Shown here: in pieces, positions 36,601-48,600 of the stretch
Layout: each line of letters begins with the position of its first letter
How positions within the stretch are numbered: the stretch's first letter is position 1
Assembly: GCF_036417845.1 (NCBI RefSeq)
Contig: NC_089981.1
Span: 20,790,001 to 20,854,000 of the forward strand
DNA: 64,000 nucleotides
Direction: 5' to 3'
Source: Apteryx mantelli
Lineage: Eukaryota; Chordata; Aves; Apterygiformes; Apterygidae
Position numbers and translations under genes: made by a program
Notes under the pieces: model-generated
What the model saw: the letters and a program-made list of their open reading frames with translations, nothing else
The model's database searches: none
Told to the model about the DNA's origin: nothing

Positions 36601-38856
36601 GATCTGAGTATCCAGAACCAATGAGGAATTCCAGTTGCCATAAGGCTGTGAACTGCCTCACTGATCTAAAGATTTAATGCTGGGCTGGTGGCAAATCAGG
36701 GCAATGTCACAGAGGTGAGAAGTTATCTGGAGTGTTTCTTTCTATCCAACAGCATTACCCTCCTCTTCAAGATCTGAGTCTCAGACGACTGCTCTTTGAT
36801 GAACTGCGGATCTCAGTGAAGAGAGAAGTTGAAGACGACACCTTTTGCATTTGATCTGAAGATGACATAGAACTTCAGTTTGCAGCTGTATCATTCTTTT
36901 AAGGTAGTATGCTCTTTAAGTCTTCCAGAAACCTCTTGATAATTTTTTTCCTCACAGATATAGAACCTGTTTCCTCTTTAATGGATACAGAATAGAGCAA
37001 ATGGTTACCGAAAAAAAAAAAGGAGTAATAAGAGAAAGGTCATTTTCTTCATCCTTCCAAAGCCTTTGCTATTGTTTTCTTCCCATTTTCTCATTTTATA
37101 ATTCCCATCTAACCCAATGGCTAAAATGTGGGCAATTTTCACTGAGTTAATCTTTTGCCCATTTTACCACCTGCAGCTCGGTGTCAAATAGAGCTAAATA
37201 TTACAGATAACTTCTGAATGAAGGGCTATTTTCTGAATTACACTGATATCAACTAATAATTTCCAGTTATTATATCAATGAGTGCTGCTAGTGCTATTAT
37301 TCACACTACATATATCATTACAACAAAAATGTGACTACCATACATTAAACCATCTTACAGCTTTTTAAAATGATTTTTGGCTCAAGAAGCACATTGATTT
37401 TAGACTAACTTCATATGAAAAAGAAGTAATAGAGTAAAAGGAAAGAATAATAGAATAAAAGAGGAAAATTCTGAAAGTAAATTGCTCTACACATCAATAA
37501 TATTGTTAAAAGTGTTAAAAAAAGTCTTGATTCCTGTGTCGTAAAACTTGCTTAAGGAGTGTAATACATCTGTAAGAGCTGATTAAATTAGCTAACAGGT
37601 TCAAAACCATTAAGGACAGGTTGCTAGCCAGCACAGTCACAAGAGCTTCATATCCTAAAAAAGTCAGACTAAAATAGAAGCTCTTTTGATGAAGGTTTAT
37701 CTAATGATCTGAGAAAAGCCCTGAGAGTTTGGAATATTCTAAGAAATACCATATGCCAGGGTATCTGGTTGTCACAGTAGTGGATCAGTACAGGTTGTGC
37801 GTCCTACTGCCATTACAGAATCAAATATGGCAAATCAGCTCTTGGTGATATCACATCTCCGTAAGAGGCAGCTGAGATTGGCTCTCAGCTCCTGCTGAGG
37901 TTAGAGCTTAGCTATTTGGGATGCAGCAGCCCTGGTTGAGTCCTGCAATAGCTGGGAACTTCTGACTCAGCGAGCAGGCTCAGGACTGTCAGATGCAGCA
38001 GCTCCTTATTTAAGTTCTGAATTCAGATGCTTTCCTGTAGAAAGTTCGTCCTTGCCTCCAGTTTCCATTTAATTCCTGTCTCAGCAATGACTTCCTCCTC
38101 CTTTGAACAGTAAATTAAGAAAGAACCTATGTCTACCAAAAGCAAGACAGCTGTTTCTGCTCCTGGAAGATCTCAGGAGGAAATACTGCCTACCTACTGA
38201 TGAGAAATGATCTGAGAGGCAGCTGTTGCCAGCCTCCTCTCTCCTGGTGAGCAAGTTCTAAGCTCACCAAAAGTTGAGAAGCTTTTCTTATTTAGAGGCA
38301 GCAGGGATCTGAAATATTTTTTCTCAACCTCCTGTTCAGTGTGAAATCATACATCTATTACAAGCTGTTTCTCATTTTAATTACTGAGGGTACACATGTG
38401 AATAGCTCTTTGGGTATACTATATAGATGTATTGTGCCATACGATATCCTTTTTCTTATACATCACATAAAGTAATCTTTTTTGCATATTTGGTGCATTT
38501 TAATGTTAAACAATCTGAAGATTGATTGCTTTTAAAAATGCTTGCCTGTGTTACAAATAATATTAGTTCCTTATTTGAAAACAACATCATCATAACTCAA
38601 TTGGAATTTCTGTAGTGGCTTTGAAAGCTCTTAAGATGTGCTTATGACTCATGATGCAAAGGTTCCTATTATTAAATTATAGCTTTGCATTTAGATGAGA
38701 ATGAAACCAATATTCTGCAGATATTGTGATTTTTTCATAGGACTTTATCTCGGTGTCCCTAGATGAAAGAAGTCTGCCAAATATAAACAATTACCACACA
38801 TTTTCTTAAACTATATTTTAAAATGGAAATTAAAATGGATTAATCTAAACATTATC
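33601..38856. other. Intergenic DNA upstream of GAL, no gene recognised
   Basis: AT-rich unique-looking sequence resumes after the CpG island. Open frames here (up to about 96 codons) have no recognisable domain. Regulatory elements for GAL would be expected on this side but none can be named from sequence alone. Confidence 0.55.
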
Positions 38857-39571
38857 ACAGAATCACAGAGTGGTTGAGGTTGGAAGGGACCTCTGCAGAT
38901 CATCTAGTCCAACCCCCCCCCGCTCAAGCAGGGTCACCTACAGAACATTGCCCAGGACCCTGTCCAGACAGCTTTTGAATATCTCCAAGGATGGAGAGTC
39001 TACAACCTCTCCAGGCAACCCCTTCCCGTGCTCTGTCACCCTCACAGGAAAGAAGTTTTTCCTCATGTTCAGATGGAATTTCCTGTGTTTCAGTATGTGC
39101 CTGTTGCCTCGCGTCCTGTTGCTGGGCACCACTGAGAAGAGTCTGGCTCCATCCTCTTTGCAGCCTCCCTTTGGATACTTAAACACATTGATAAGATCTC
39201 CCCTCAGTCTTCTCTTCTCCAGGCTGAAGAGTCTCCGCTCTTTCAGCCTTTCCTCATAGGAGAGATGCTCCAGTCCCTTCATCATCTTAGTAGCCCTTCG
39301 CTGCACTCGCTCCAGTAGCTGCATGTCTCTCTTGTACTGGGGAGCCCAGAACTGCACCCAGCACTCCAGATGTGGCCTCACCAGGGCTGAGGAGAGGGGA
39401 AAGATCACCTCCCTCGACCTGCTGGCAATGCTCCACCTACTGCAGCTCAGGACACCATTGGCCTGCTTGGCCACAAGGGCACATTGCTGGCTCCTGGTCA
39501 ACTTGCCGTCCACCAAGACCCCCAAGTCCTTCTCTGCAGAGCTGCTTTCCAGCAGGTCAGCCCCCAAAATT
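38857..39571 (-). mobile_element. 5'-truncated CR1 LINE, inverted, relatively well preserved
   Basis: The plus strand opens with 'cacagaatcacagagtgg', the reverse complement of the CR1 3' tail with its 8-bp ATTCTGTG-type repeat. Next come 'ttggaagggacctc' and 'atctagtccaacc', the CR1 3' UTR hallmark. The rest is the end of ORF2. The element breaks off at 39568-39571, just inside the '(g)ggggctgac' phrase also seen in the larger copy at 58.01 kb. No target-site duplication is seen, as is usual for CR1. Confidence 0.95.
38938..39567 (-). pseudogene. CR1 ORF2 C-terminal fragment, open for 209 codons
   Basis: The C-terminal part of the CR1 reverse transcriptase, after the catalytic palm, is open from an internal Met to a normal stop. 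Conserved blocks in order are [70 protein letters not shown] (cut here as two adjoining blocks), [10 protein letters not shown] and the region ending with the CLDRVLG block. There is no start, endonuclease or FADD motif, so it cannot encode an active enzyme. Confidence 0.93.
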
Positions 39572-42239
39572 CACTCAAAATATTATTCCTTAATTAAAAA
39601 AAGTGAGTTATCAATTTATGAGTAATAAAATAACAGATCTTTCACCCATAGAAAAACAAGTCAGTGCTTTTATGGCTTTTATTTTTTAACAGGGGAAAAT
39701 GCCAGTTACTTCTTTAAGAAGTATATTGCAATATTATAATACAAAGATAGCCTCATCAGTAGCCAGCTCAGACATAAAGCATATTCAAAGTAATGCAATA
39801 AGGAGCCACAGAATAATATTTACATCAAATACTTTACGTCACTACTTTTATATTAAGTTTTTTTAAGTATAAAATAATTAGGCAGAATGTTAAAAGATAG
39901 ATGTTCAGTTATGAAATACATTTTTATATCTTTGTTGTTGTTTTTTGTTTTTGTTAAAGTGCAAATGGAATTAGCAAGATATTATTACATAGCTTTCATT
40001 GTCCTCCTGCAGCTGCACTGAGTTAGTCTTTTTCTACTTTGATAAGAAATTACCTATTTAGTTTTATAGGACAACTGTATATTTGGAACTCAGGCTGGAA
40101 AAAAATTGATGTTTTGCATCATGTTCCAGAGGCAGAAGGGCTTGGGGCTCATTTGACCTTTTGCAAGGAAGGCTGAAAGTGACAGCTAAATGGCTATTGC
40201 TCCATATTCTCCCATATCTTCCTGTGGGAAAAGGCCTGTAGAAATAAGGAAATAACTTTCTTCTCTTCTCTCCTGGAAGTCTTTTCACTTGATGCCCTGA
40301 TGGTAGGAATACACTAGTTGAAGCCGAAGTTGTTCTCCCCAACACCATGGAAAACCCTCCAAAAAAAAACCCAAAACCCCCAAAATGAGCAAACAAAAAC
40401 TCTAGAAAAACAAGACCATTTGATCTCAGGCTTAAAACAGTTCTCAGTGGTCCAGCTTGCAAATGTGGAATTTCAGCTCAGATAGAGATGGTGGATTTTA
40501 TGATGCATTGAGATGTATGATCCAAAAGAGATTGTGCGAAGCAAAAAAATTATTTTAAAGTTATCTTTGTTCACACCTGTGATTCCTATGGAGGCAAAGC
40601 TTCTGTTATACTCGGTAGGATGGGATCTTGATGTGCACTGAACACTCACAGCACTTCTGATTCTCCCTGGGAATGGAAGTGCTTAACAGCTTTCAAGATC
40701 CTAGCTTCCATCAATACTTTTGACATATAAGGTGGACACATTGGCCTTTTTTGTATTTGAAAATCTTTTGTTAATACATTTTAGTATTTTCAGTGGAATA
40801 AGGAGGAGAAATGTCAGTATGTCTATGCTGCATGTGACCTTTTCCATGGCTTTGCAGAATAAAAATGCCAATGATGTCAAAGTCCTGCAAAAGATAGGTT
40901 AAATAAGATGCCCATACAATAGTGTTGTATGGCTGAAAAGGAAATGTTCATGAATTCTATACAAAAAGCCATTTACTTTCTGCTTGGATACTGGTTTTTG
41001 CCCTCTAAAGTGCCTATTCTTTCCACTGACTACAGAGGGAGCCCATGCTCTTAATTTAGACCAGGATTTTAGGCAATGCAGGACTTAGTAATATGGTCAT
41101 TTGCATTTTGGGGCAATAGGAGAAGGCTGAAAGTTTCTTGGCTAACCAAAACTACAAATAAAGGGCTGTTAAGGTGCAGACAGAGCTTGCACAGTCTGTT
41201 GAAATGCTAGCTTTAAAGACAAACAAACAAAAAGATTCCCCAGCCATCACTAAAGAGTCCTGGCAAGGCTGAAGGAGACGTGGAAGGGGAAAAGAAAGAC
41301 AAAACTTTCTGCGAGTGGTTTGCATGGATGTGCAGAGGGGGTTGATTCCCAGCAAATTCACTTCAGTTGCTTACAGCCCTCTCCCCCTCTCCCCAGGTTT
41401 TACTATCACAGAAAATATGTGTTTGAATTTTAGCTTTACCCCTTGCCAGCCTCCTGATCTCTGTCAGTGCCTTGCAGCAGCCTGTCCTGGCCCCTGCCTC
41501 TGGCTGTGTGAAAGAGAGGGAGAGCAGGACCTGTGAGGAGCTGAATTGTCCCTGCCATGGTCTCTGCAACTGCTGCTGCAGTTGCAGCAGCCTCATACAC
41601 AGATGAATCCTGCCAAAATGCTGGGTTGAGACTGTGGAAGCAGGAGAAGACTTGAATCACTGCAGTATGATTTATATACCACATCGTCCAAAAGTATCCA
41701 TCATACGCTCTGCTGACAGTGTTCCTATCCTGCATATCTCCTTACTGTTGGAGATAAGATGCTTAAATGCTCCTGGTTATGAAATGCCCAAGGTGTGTTT
41801 GCACACTGAGTATGACCTGGTCGCTCCAATCCTCATGTATCCAGCAGACTTGGAGGCAAATATCATTGCCAATGTAGCATGACATCTGTTTCTGCCAGTT
41901 TTGCACCTTGCAAACTTAATGACAAAGAAAAACTTGGGAGTGAAGAAGACAGACAGACACATGGGACTGAATTTAGCTTGTTGAACTGTAGGTATTTACA
42001 TGTGAGTTAAATATCAAGTTCCCATGACAGTCAATGGAGAGTGAATGGATATGGTCAAGAGTAGTTCCAGTTAACCTAAGTAAGCACCTACATTTGGTTA
42101 GCTGACTAGCTTGCAGTGACTCTTTTGGCTAGCTATCCATTGGCTATTATGGGAGCTTTGACATGTGGCCTACCTGTAGGCAAACACAGTTCCACCCCAG
42201 TGACAGTCTTTCAAACATAAACATATTTTTTAGGAAACA
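39572..42239. other. Intergenic DNA, no gene recognised
   Basis: No gene or identifiable repeat. The open frames at 40.06-40.46 and 41.15-41.96 kb overlap one another on both strands, lack domains and look fortuitous. Confidence 0.55.
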
Positions 42240-42440
42240 GTGATAAGTTGTTCTCCATACCTAGTGGGGGTAGAAGAGGATGGAGCTGGATTACTTTGCA
42301 GCAAAGAAGACTGAGGTTAGATATTAGAAAAAAATTTCTAATTCTATGGGTAGAAAAAGACTGACTTAAGCAATCTGATGATGGAGGATTTCTCTGGAGA
42401 ACAGATTAAGTGAATGTGTCAGGAATAATGCAAGTACACT
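42240..42440 (+). mobile_element. Ancient CR1 LINE remnant, 3' part
   Basis: Degraded CR1 ORF2 end and 3' UTR on the plus strand. The phrases are 'gttgttctccatacctag', 'tttgcagcaaagaagactga', 'ggttagatattagaaaaaaa', 'atttctaattctatggg', then 'gatgatggagga' and 'gaacagattaag'. Order and spacing match the old reptilian CR1 type, as for the copy at 16.0 kb. The ends are approximate. Confidence 0.75.
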
Positions 42441-42981
42441 TACTACTGCACAAGAGTAGCACCTCAACTGGACGGTCTCTTCACCTCTATCTTTATGTTT
42501 GTGTCTGTGTCAACAAAACCAGTGGCCAGTGCATTTCTTAGAATTATTTCAGACCTATCTATGCTGTGACATAATCTGGATTTTTACTTTTGTGACTAAA
42601 CTCACTTTTTAATTTCAGGTACTGTCCCAGAGCATTCATCACCTTTACTACCTAGCTTCCCTCACATGTTATCATCTTACCCTTTTTATCTTCTTTATTA
42701 CTTCTTTGTCATTCTTGTACTTTGCTGTAAGATCATCTTACTCCTTTTCATATTCTTTCTATCTTTATCTCATTCGATTGCCACTCTTTTTAGCCTGTTT
42801 TCCTGAAGAAACAGAGCATATAGTATTATTCTGCTGTCTTCCCTTTTCTTCTTTTCCCACACTTGCTTTTGGAAAAAAGTTTCAAATGAACATGCCACTA
42901 ACAATAAGGCATAACCTGTAGTGAGCTAGGTTTCATTAACTTTAATGCTGTCTGAATTACTGAATTTGTTTTTATTTTCAT

Positions 42982-43350
42982 AGACTCATACAGTGATTAG
43001 GTTGGGAAGGACTTCTGGAGGTCATCTAGTTCAGCCTCCAACTAGATCAGGTTGCAAAGGGCCTTAAGCAGTTACAGTCTGAATATCTCCAAAGACGGAC
43101 ATTTCTGCACCTCTGTGGGCCTGTGCTCCAGTGTTTGACCATCCTCAGGGTGATTTTTTTTTTTCCTTGTATCTAATTGGAATTGTCTGTATAGCAACTT
43201 CTGTCTGTTGCCTTTCATCCTATCACTGTGCATCTCCTAAACTGTGCGTGGTTGCAGCACAGAGAAAAGTTTAGTTGTTGCTGGTGTACTGTGTGACACA
43301 GAGTTTGTAGGAAACGGAGCCCATAGCCTCCTTGAAACTCCTCTTTTCAT
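42982..43350 (-). mobile_element. Older avian CR1 LINE, 3' end, inverted
   Basis: The plus strand reads 'gattaggttgggaaggact', 'tctggaggtcatctagttc' and 'agcctccaac', then 'tctgaatatctccaaagacgg', the reverse complement of a CR1 3' UTR and ORF2 end. It is clearly more diverged than the copies at 38.9 and 54.8 kb and has an expanded T-run at about 43.16 kb. The 5' limit, around 43.35 kb, is uncertain. Confidence 0.85.
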
Positions 43351-44930
43351 CTCAAAAAGATGATCACAATTTTTGTATAAGCAAGATGTTGCAAAAACAA
43401 TCGCCAGTGTTTGTCTTAATTGGCACCTGAATCTGGAACCACAACCGGAAGAAGTCCTTTGATCTCAGCTCTTGAGCACTTTGGCTTATGCCGTTTGAAC
43501 TTCATCAGTTGTCCTTTCCTCTTGCTTTTCTGCCTACCATGACTAGGCTATATATGACTGTAAATTAGCAGTCCTGTTAGTGAAAATGGGAAGTGTAGCT
43601 TTCATTTTGGGATAGTGACAGTGAATGAAAATTTATTCCAAAATATAATTCAGAATTTTGCAGAACTGTCTGTCATTATGTCTATCATTTTGCCTTACAC
43701 CTAATCATCATAAACTGAAAAATAGACCCTATTATTTGCAGAATAAGACCTACATATTTAGTTGGAAAGATTTCTGAAGAATTTATTCCCAGTTTAATAT
43801 AAACCAAAAAGAAGAAAGATCATCAAACCAAGGCACTGTCAAGCGCTATCTGATTATGGTAGCTGGTCATGTTTTCCCAGAAGTCCTGCTGCTTCGTGTG
43901 CAGCTCAGGTATTTGTGTTAGCACCTTAAATTCTGTAGTTTTTTTAGTTTGCTTATCATTACTAATAAAACAGCAGAAGCTGTAGTTTAAACCTCTGCTA
44001 ATGATATATTAAACAGAAAGATAATTAAGTTTGTAGCTCTCTCCTAATCTCTTTTCTAAGTTTTTCCTCGTTGGAATCCATCTAGCCTTCTCTTTAATAC
44101 AGCGTATTTACAATTTCTTGTGCTTATAACATTAATCTAGCTTATTGTGTAAGACAAAAAGACTCCCTAGGTTCTTTGCTATTATTATTTTCCCGTAAGA
44201 AATATTGTCTTCTTATCTAATCTATCCTTGCTTCAGTATGAAAAGATCCTACCAAGGAAAGTCCAAAGAAACGTGTTTTTTTAAGGGGTGCTTTTAATGA
44301 AAGTGACCCCCATCTCCTTCTCTGGGAGGGGTGGTGATTGTTGTCACTTTTAAAGAGCTATTAAGTCCTACTGATCCAGTCAAATACACAGTGAATATTC
44401 ACTAAGCCTTTGATATTATCAGCCAAGTTATCAAACCAGCTAACAATACGGCTAATTCAGAGGCACACTGTATGTAATGTCTGCACGTTGTGTGTAATGC
44501 CTGCATTAAGTAGGTCAGTCCTGAGTGAACTTCCCATGTCCTTACTAAGGCAAGTATGTTCTGTTACTTTCTTTTGAATTCCACTCGTGCTTTTTAACTA
44601 GTAAGTCCTTGTTCTGAGGGCTACACACGCACAGGGTCTGTTTTTCTGACAGCGGTGCAGGCAGGCACATTGTGATGGTCCACCTTCTGTTCTCCAATCC
44701 AGGAAAAAGCATGCTCTTCTTCAGTTTACTTTCTTTTTACCTTCCCAAGAAATAGAAGTGAAAGAGACCTTCTAGCTGCTTCTAGACATCAAAGTGGGGT
44801 ATTAGATGTCAACTCTTCAGTATCAAATAAGAATGAGTTTCCAGGAGTCTACTTTTTTCTGCTCTCTAGTGTCAAAGAGATGATAGATTTCAGTCTAGTC
44901 TTGTATCTGCCATGGTGTGGGATAAGGGTC
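43351..44930. other. Intergenic DNA, no gene recognised
   Basis: AT-rich sequence with no supported gene or clear repeat between the older CR1 and the probable LTR. Confidence 0.5.
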
Positions 44931-45605
44931 TGTGATGATCTGTGATCCTCCCTGCCATGGGGTAAACAGTGGCTACAAAGGGTGATCTGCGGTCTGATGC
45001 CCATGCCGGTGAGGGGTGAGGCAAGGCCCAGGGCAAGGCAAAGGTCTTACCACTCAACATTGCTCCACCCAAAATGACACCTGGGGCAAGGCGGGAGTCT
45101 CGCAGCCTGGTGTTGTTGATAGGGGCAAAAGGAAAAGGCCAGCAGCCAAGGACACCCTCTGCTGAGCTCCACAAGGACCAACCATCCCACAGTGTTTGAC
45201 TCAGCCCCACCTTGCCAAGAGTATAAATTCAGCGTATAAACATTCCTCCATTTCGAGGACGAGAACACCAACCTACAGATGGGTCGACGGGCCTGGACCT
45301 CTCTCCTCCCCAAAACAGGGACGCCTTTTTGGTAAGGTTTGCGCCTCTGACAACGTCGGACATTACCCCAGGGAAAATACCATTGGTGAAAGCGCTTAAT
45401 TATCAGTTTGATCTCAGAAAAAGTAGAATTTGTTGCAGTAAGTGCATTTATCACCGGTAATCCTGAACCTGTTAATCTGTCGCTTTAATAAATTGTTTAT
45501 GTTGTTCAACTTTGTGAACCTGACTCAGTGAAAGCCCTTTTGAGGAGGGCTCTGGCAGGCAAACGTTGATTACCCCTTTCCCTCCCTTCATGCGACAGTA
45601 ACACA
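44931..45605 (+). mobile_element. Probable solo LTR of an endogenous retrovirus
   Basis: A block of about 675 bp of distinct, more GC-rich composition has LTR-like control signals in the right order. Two TATA words sit at 45221-45228 ('gtataaat') and 45234-45241, an AATAAA at 45487-45492, and a GT/T-rich stretch follows. Candidate ends are TG at 44931 and CA at 45605, flanked by 'gggtc' and 'gggct', an imperfect duplication, so the ends may be off by some bases. No gag, pol or env remnant and no primer-binding site lies next to it. The open frames inside it are not called as genes. Confidence 0.5.
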
Positions 45606-48600
45606 GGGCTCTTCTTTCATCAAAAGGAAATTAGAGAAAAAAGCAACCTAGATTAATAATCACAGAACCTTGAGACTTTATTGTCCCTAGGAGATTAAAG
45701 AACTCCTCTGGGATAAAAGATACAAACTACATGTATACGTTATATAGACAATGCTTATGCATTGCTTTTGGGCAGGGACAGTTGCAATGGTTGGTTAAAC
45801 TTCATGTTTTGGGGAAACCCCAAGAGTTTTTATTAAGTAAGTTTATTAGGCAATTTTCATGGCAGTAATGGATTTATGGCAGTACATTTCCTACTTTTTG
45901 CTATTGAAGTTGCAAAGAAAAGCTTCCTTTCAGCTCACAGAAAAGTGCTGATATTACATATATTAAGAAAATCTTCGCACTGTCCTTTTATCTTCCGAAT
46001 ATAAGGGGTTATTCTGTTCAAGATCACGTACTTTGCAGGTTGACACGTTGTGAACCTCTTGTCATACCAAGAGGATTTACTGCCTGACAGTGTCAATATA
46101 GCATCCTAAAACCCGGCCCTTGGAAGAAAGGATTCTAGACGCAACAGTCCCAGGTTATTTCTGTTATATCAGTGGACCTGCACAAAGTTCACATTGGGTT
46201 TTAATAGCGGTGGAGTTACAAAATTATAAGGTTATAAAGAAACCGCATCAAAAGCAATCATGGTATGATTTTTTGACAAAGTAGAAGAACCAGAAAGATG
46301 AAAGCAAAGCTATATAGATGCCTAAGTGCTAAGCTCCAGACAGTCTCACTGTTGATGTAAGTAAATAATCTGTTCTGGATGTGAAGGGAGGTACTCCCAT
46401 GCAGGCCCAAATATAGAAAAGACACAACAGCCAGGAGGAATACTAAACTGAAGACTAGTGGGGACGGTTTTCCCTGTGAGCTGAAAGGAATAGTGTGTAA
46501 AATGTGTAATGGAGTGTTGAGAAACTTCCTCAAGAATGCCACAAGAACTATTTTAGCAGCATTATTAAATTGTGAATTTAGGAATGCTCATTTCTTATTT
46601 TCCATTGCAGGGACAATGCACAGTTACAGAATAAATAACAAATCTCCCAGTCAGGGATTTACAGACCAACTCCAGTCGCATTCAAAATGCCACTGCCATG
46701 CCCATCAGTCATAGAACATCTTCCTTCTTCTTCCCTGATCTTCAGCAGTGCAACAAATGTCAGAAAAATCAGTCTTGACACAAACAGTCTTGACTGTTTC
46801 ATCTAGTACTGCTTCACTCACTTTGAGAATGTGTCACATTCTCAAAGCTGAAGTGTGATAGGAATAAACGGGAACCAAGTATACTTTTTAAAAGATAAAA
46901 GTAAAGAAAACAGGATAATTAAAATGAGAAAACAAGAAAAGAATATTCTGACTAATACATATATTTCTATCATCCAAAGAGAGATGTAAAATTAATTCAG
47001 AAAACATGTATTTTTCCGCATTAATGCTAAAGAGAAGTATTCCTATATAAAATATATAAATCCCCATTTGGGAAGCTCTGTATAGAGTATGCAGTTGTAA
47101 TGATTTTCATTATTTTCTTGTCATGTCATAGATAAAGCACGCTTCCCAACAGCCTTTATTTGCTACTGGAGGCATGTAAATAGGAATGGGATTAGGTTAT
47201 TGCTAAGTGAAATACCAGGGTACTGTGAAGTTTTGAGGCCACATGGTAAATTATCAATAGAAAAAGAACTTGTAATTCAAAGATCCCAATCATTTATATA
47301 TCACAGTACAGTATATGCAAGCAGCAGCTCAACACAATTTTTTTAATGTTGAAGAATATATATTGTCACCTCATAGTTTGTATTCATTCTTGTAATAGTT
47401 AATATTCATTTTAAACTCTATTGATGACCAAGTTCTATACATTATTTAATTAGGCATATGAAATCAGTGTTGATCTGTGTAGACTGACAGCACACAAACT
47501 TCCTGACTCCAGCAGCTGCTTTGAAATTCTGATGTGAATGACATTCATGATGACTTCTATAGCCTTTTCATCTTCCTGGCAGGATCCTGACCCCAGTCCT
47601 CCACCATTTTCATTGTCCTCAGGAAACCCATGTACCAGTACATCCTGAACCTTTCTTCTCAAAGACCGACCACTTCTACCTTTCTAGCACAAAAGCTGTG
47701 CTCACATCCAGGATCCTGACTGCTCTTCATCTGCCCTCAGAATTTTCCATAATTCTCTATCATACCGGTTCCTCAGTATGACTTAAGAGATCAGCTTTAA
47801 GTTGCTCTAAAATCTACTTAGTTCAAAAGCCAGGTGTCTAGTAGATCATCATAGGAGGTATTGAGCCCCTAGATTAGCTTAACATTGCCAGAGTTATTTC
47901 CCTATACTTGGCAATTGTTCTTGCGGTTGACTACTATATTCATTTGTCTCTGAGTAAAACCAATTGTTCCATTCTTTTTTTGTGATACCTGTGTCTTTTT
48001 TGTGTTAGTTGTCTACCCTGGCAGCTGAAGAGCCATTATGATATTAGCAAAACATGGCCAGCTTCTCTGTGAGCTTGACTGCTCCTTTAGCAGACCTGCA
48101 GTAGTCATCTATTACAATAAATATTTTACCTTTGAAAACATGCTGTGCCATTCTCGACAAGAACTGGTGATTCAGGTAATTAAAAATGTCATATGAGTAA
48201 CCTGGAGTTGTGTGTTGCTGTTTAATGTGCTTTGTTAACATTTTGATGTTGAATCGAGTAGTTATAACAGAGACTGATAGAATAAATAAATAAATATGCA
48301 TAAGACAGAAGATGACCTACCTCAGAGTCTACCTTTTCCATTGCATAGAGTATCATATTTCCATTAAAGATAAATGCTCCACAAGGATACTTAATATACT
48401 AGCATAATGACTTGCCAGATAATAAGAACTATTTTTCCAAATGTGGCCTCTGGGAAAACAAAACCAGTTATAACCAGAAATACCAGTTGTAACAAACCCC
48501 AAAGTCTCTGATATTAAGAATGTCTTCTTTGTTTTGAGAGATCATCAGCATCATGAAAGGGCAGATTTTCATAATTGTAATGATGAGAGGTGCACGGATT

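Noticed and set aside
45047..45454. Open frames inside the probable LTR
   Set aside because: They overlap the TATA words and likely start site of the LTR and have no retroviral protein motif.
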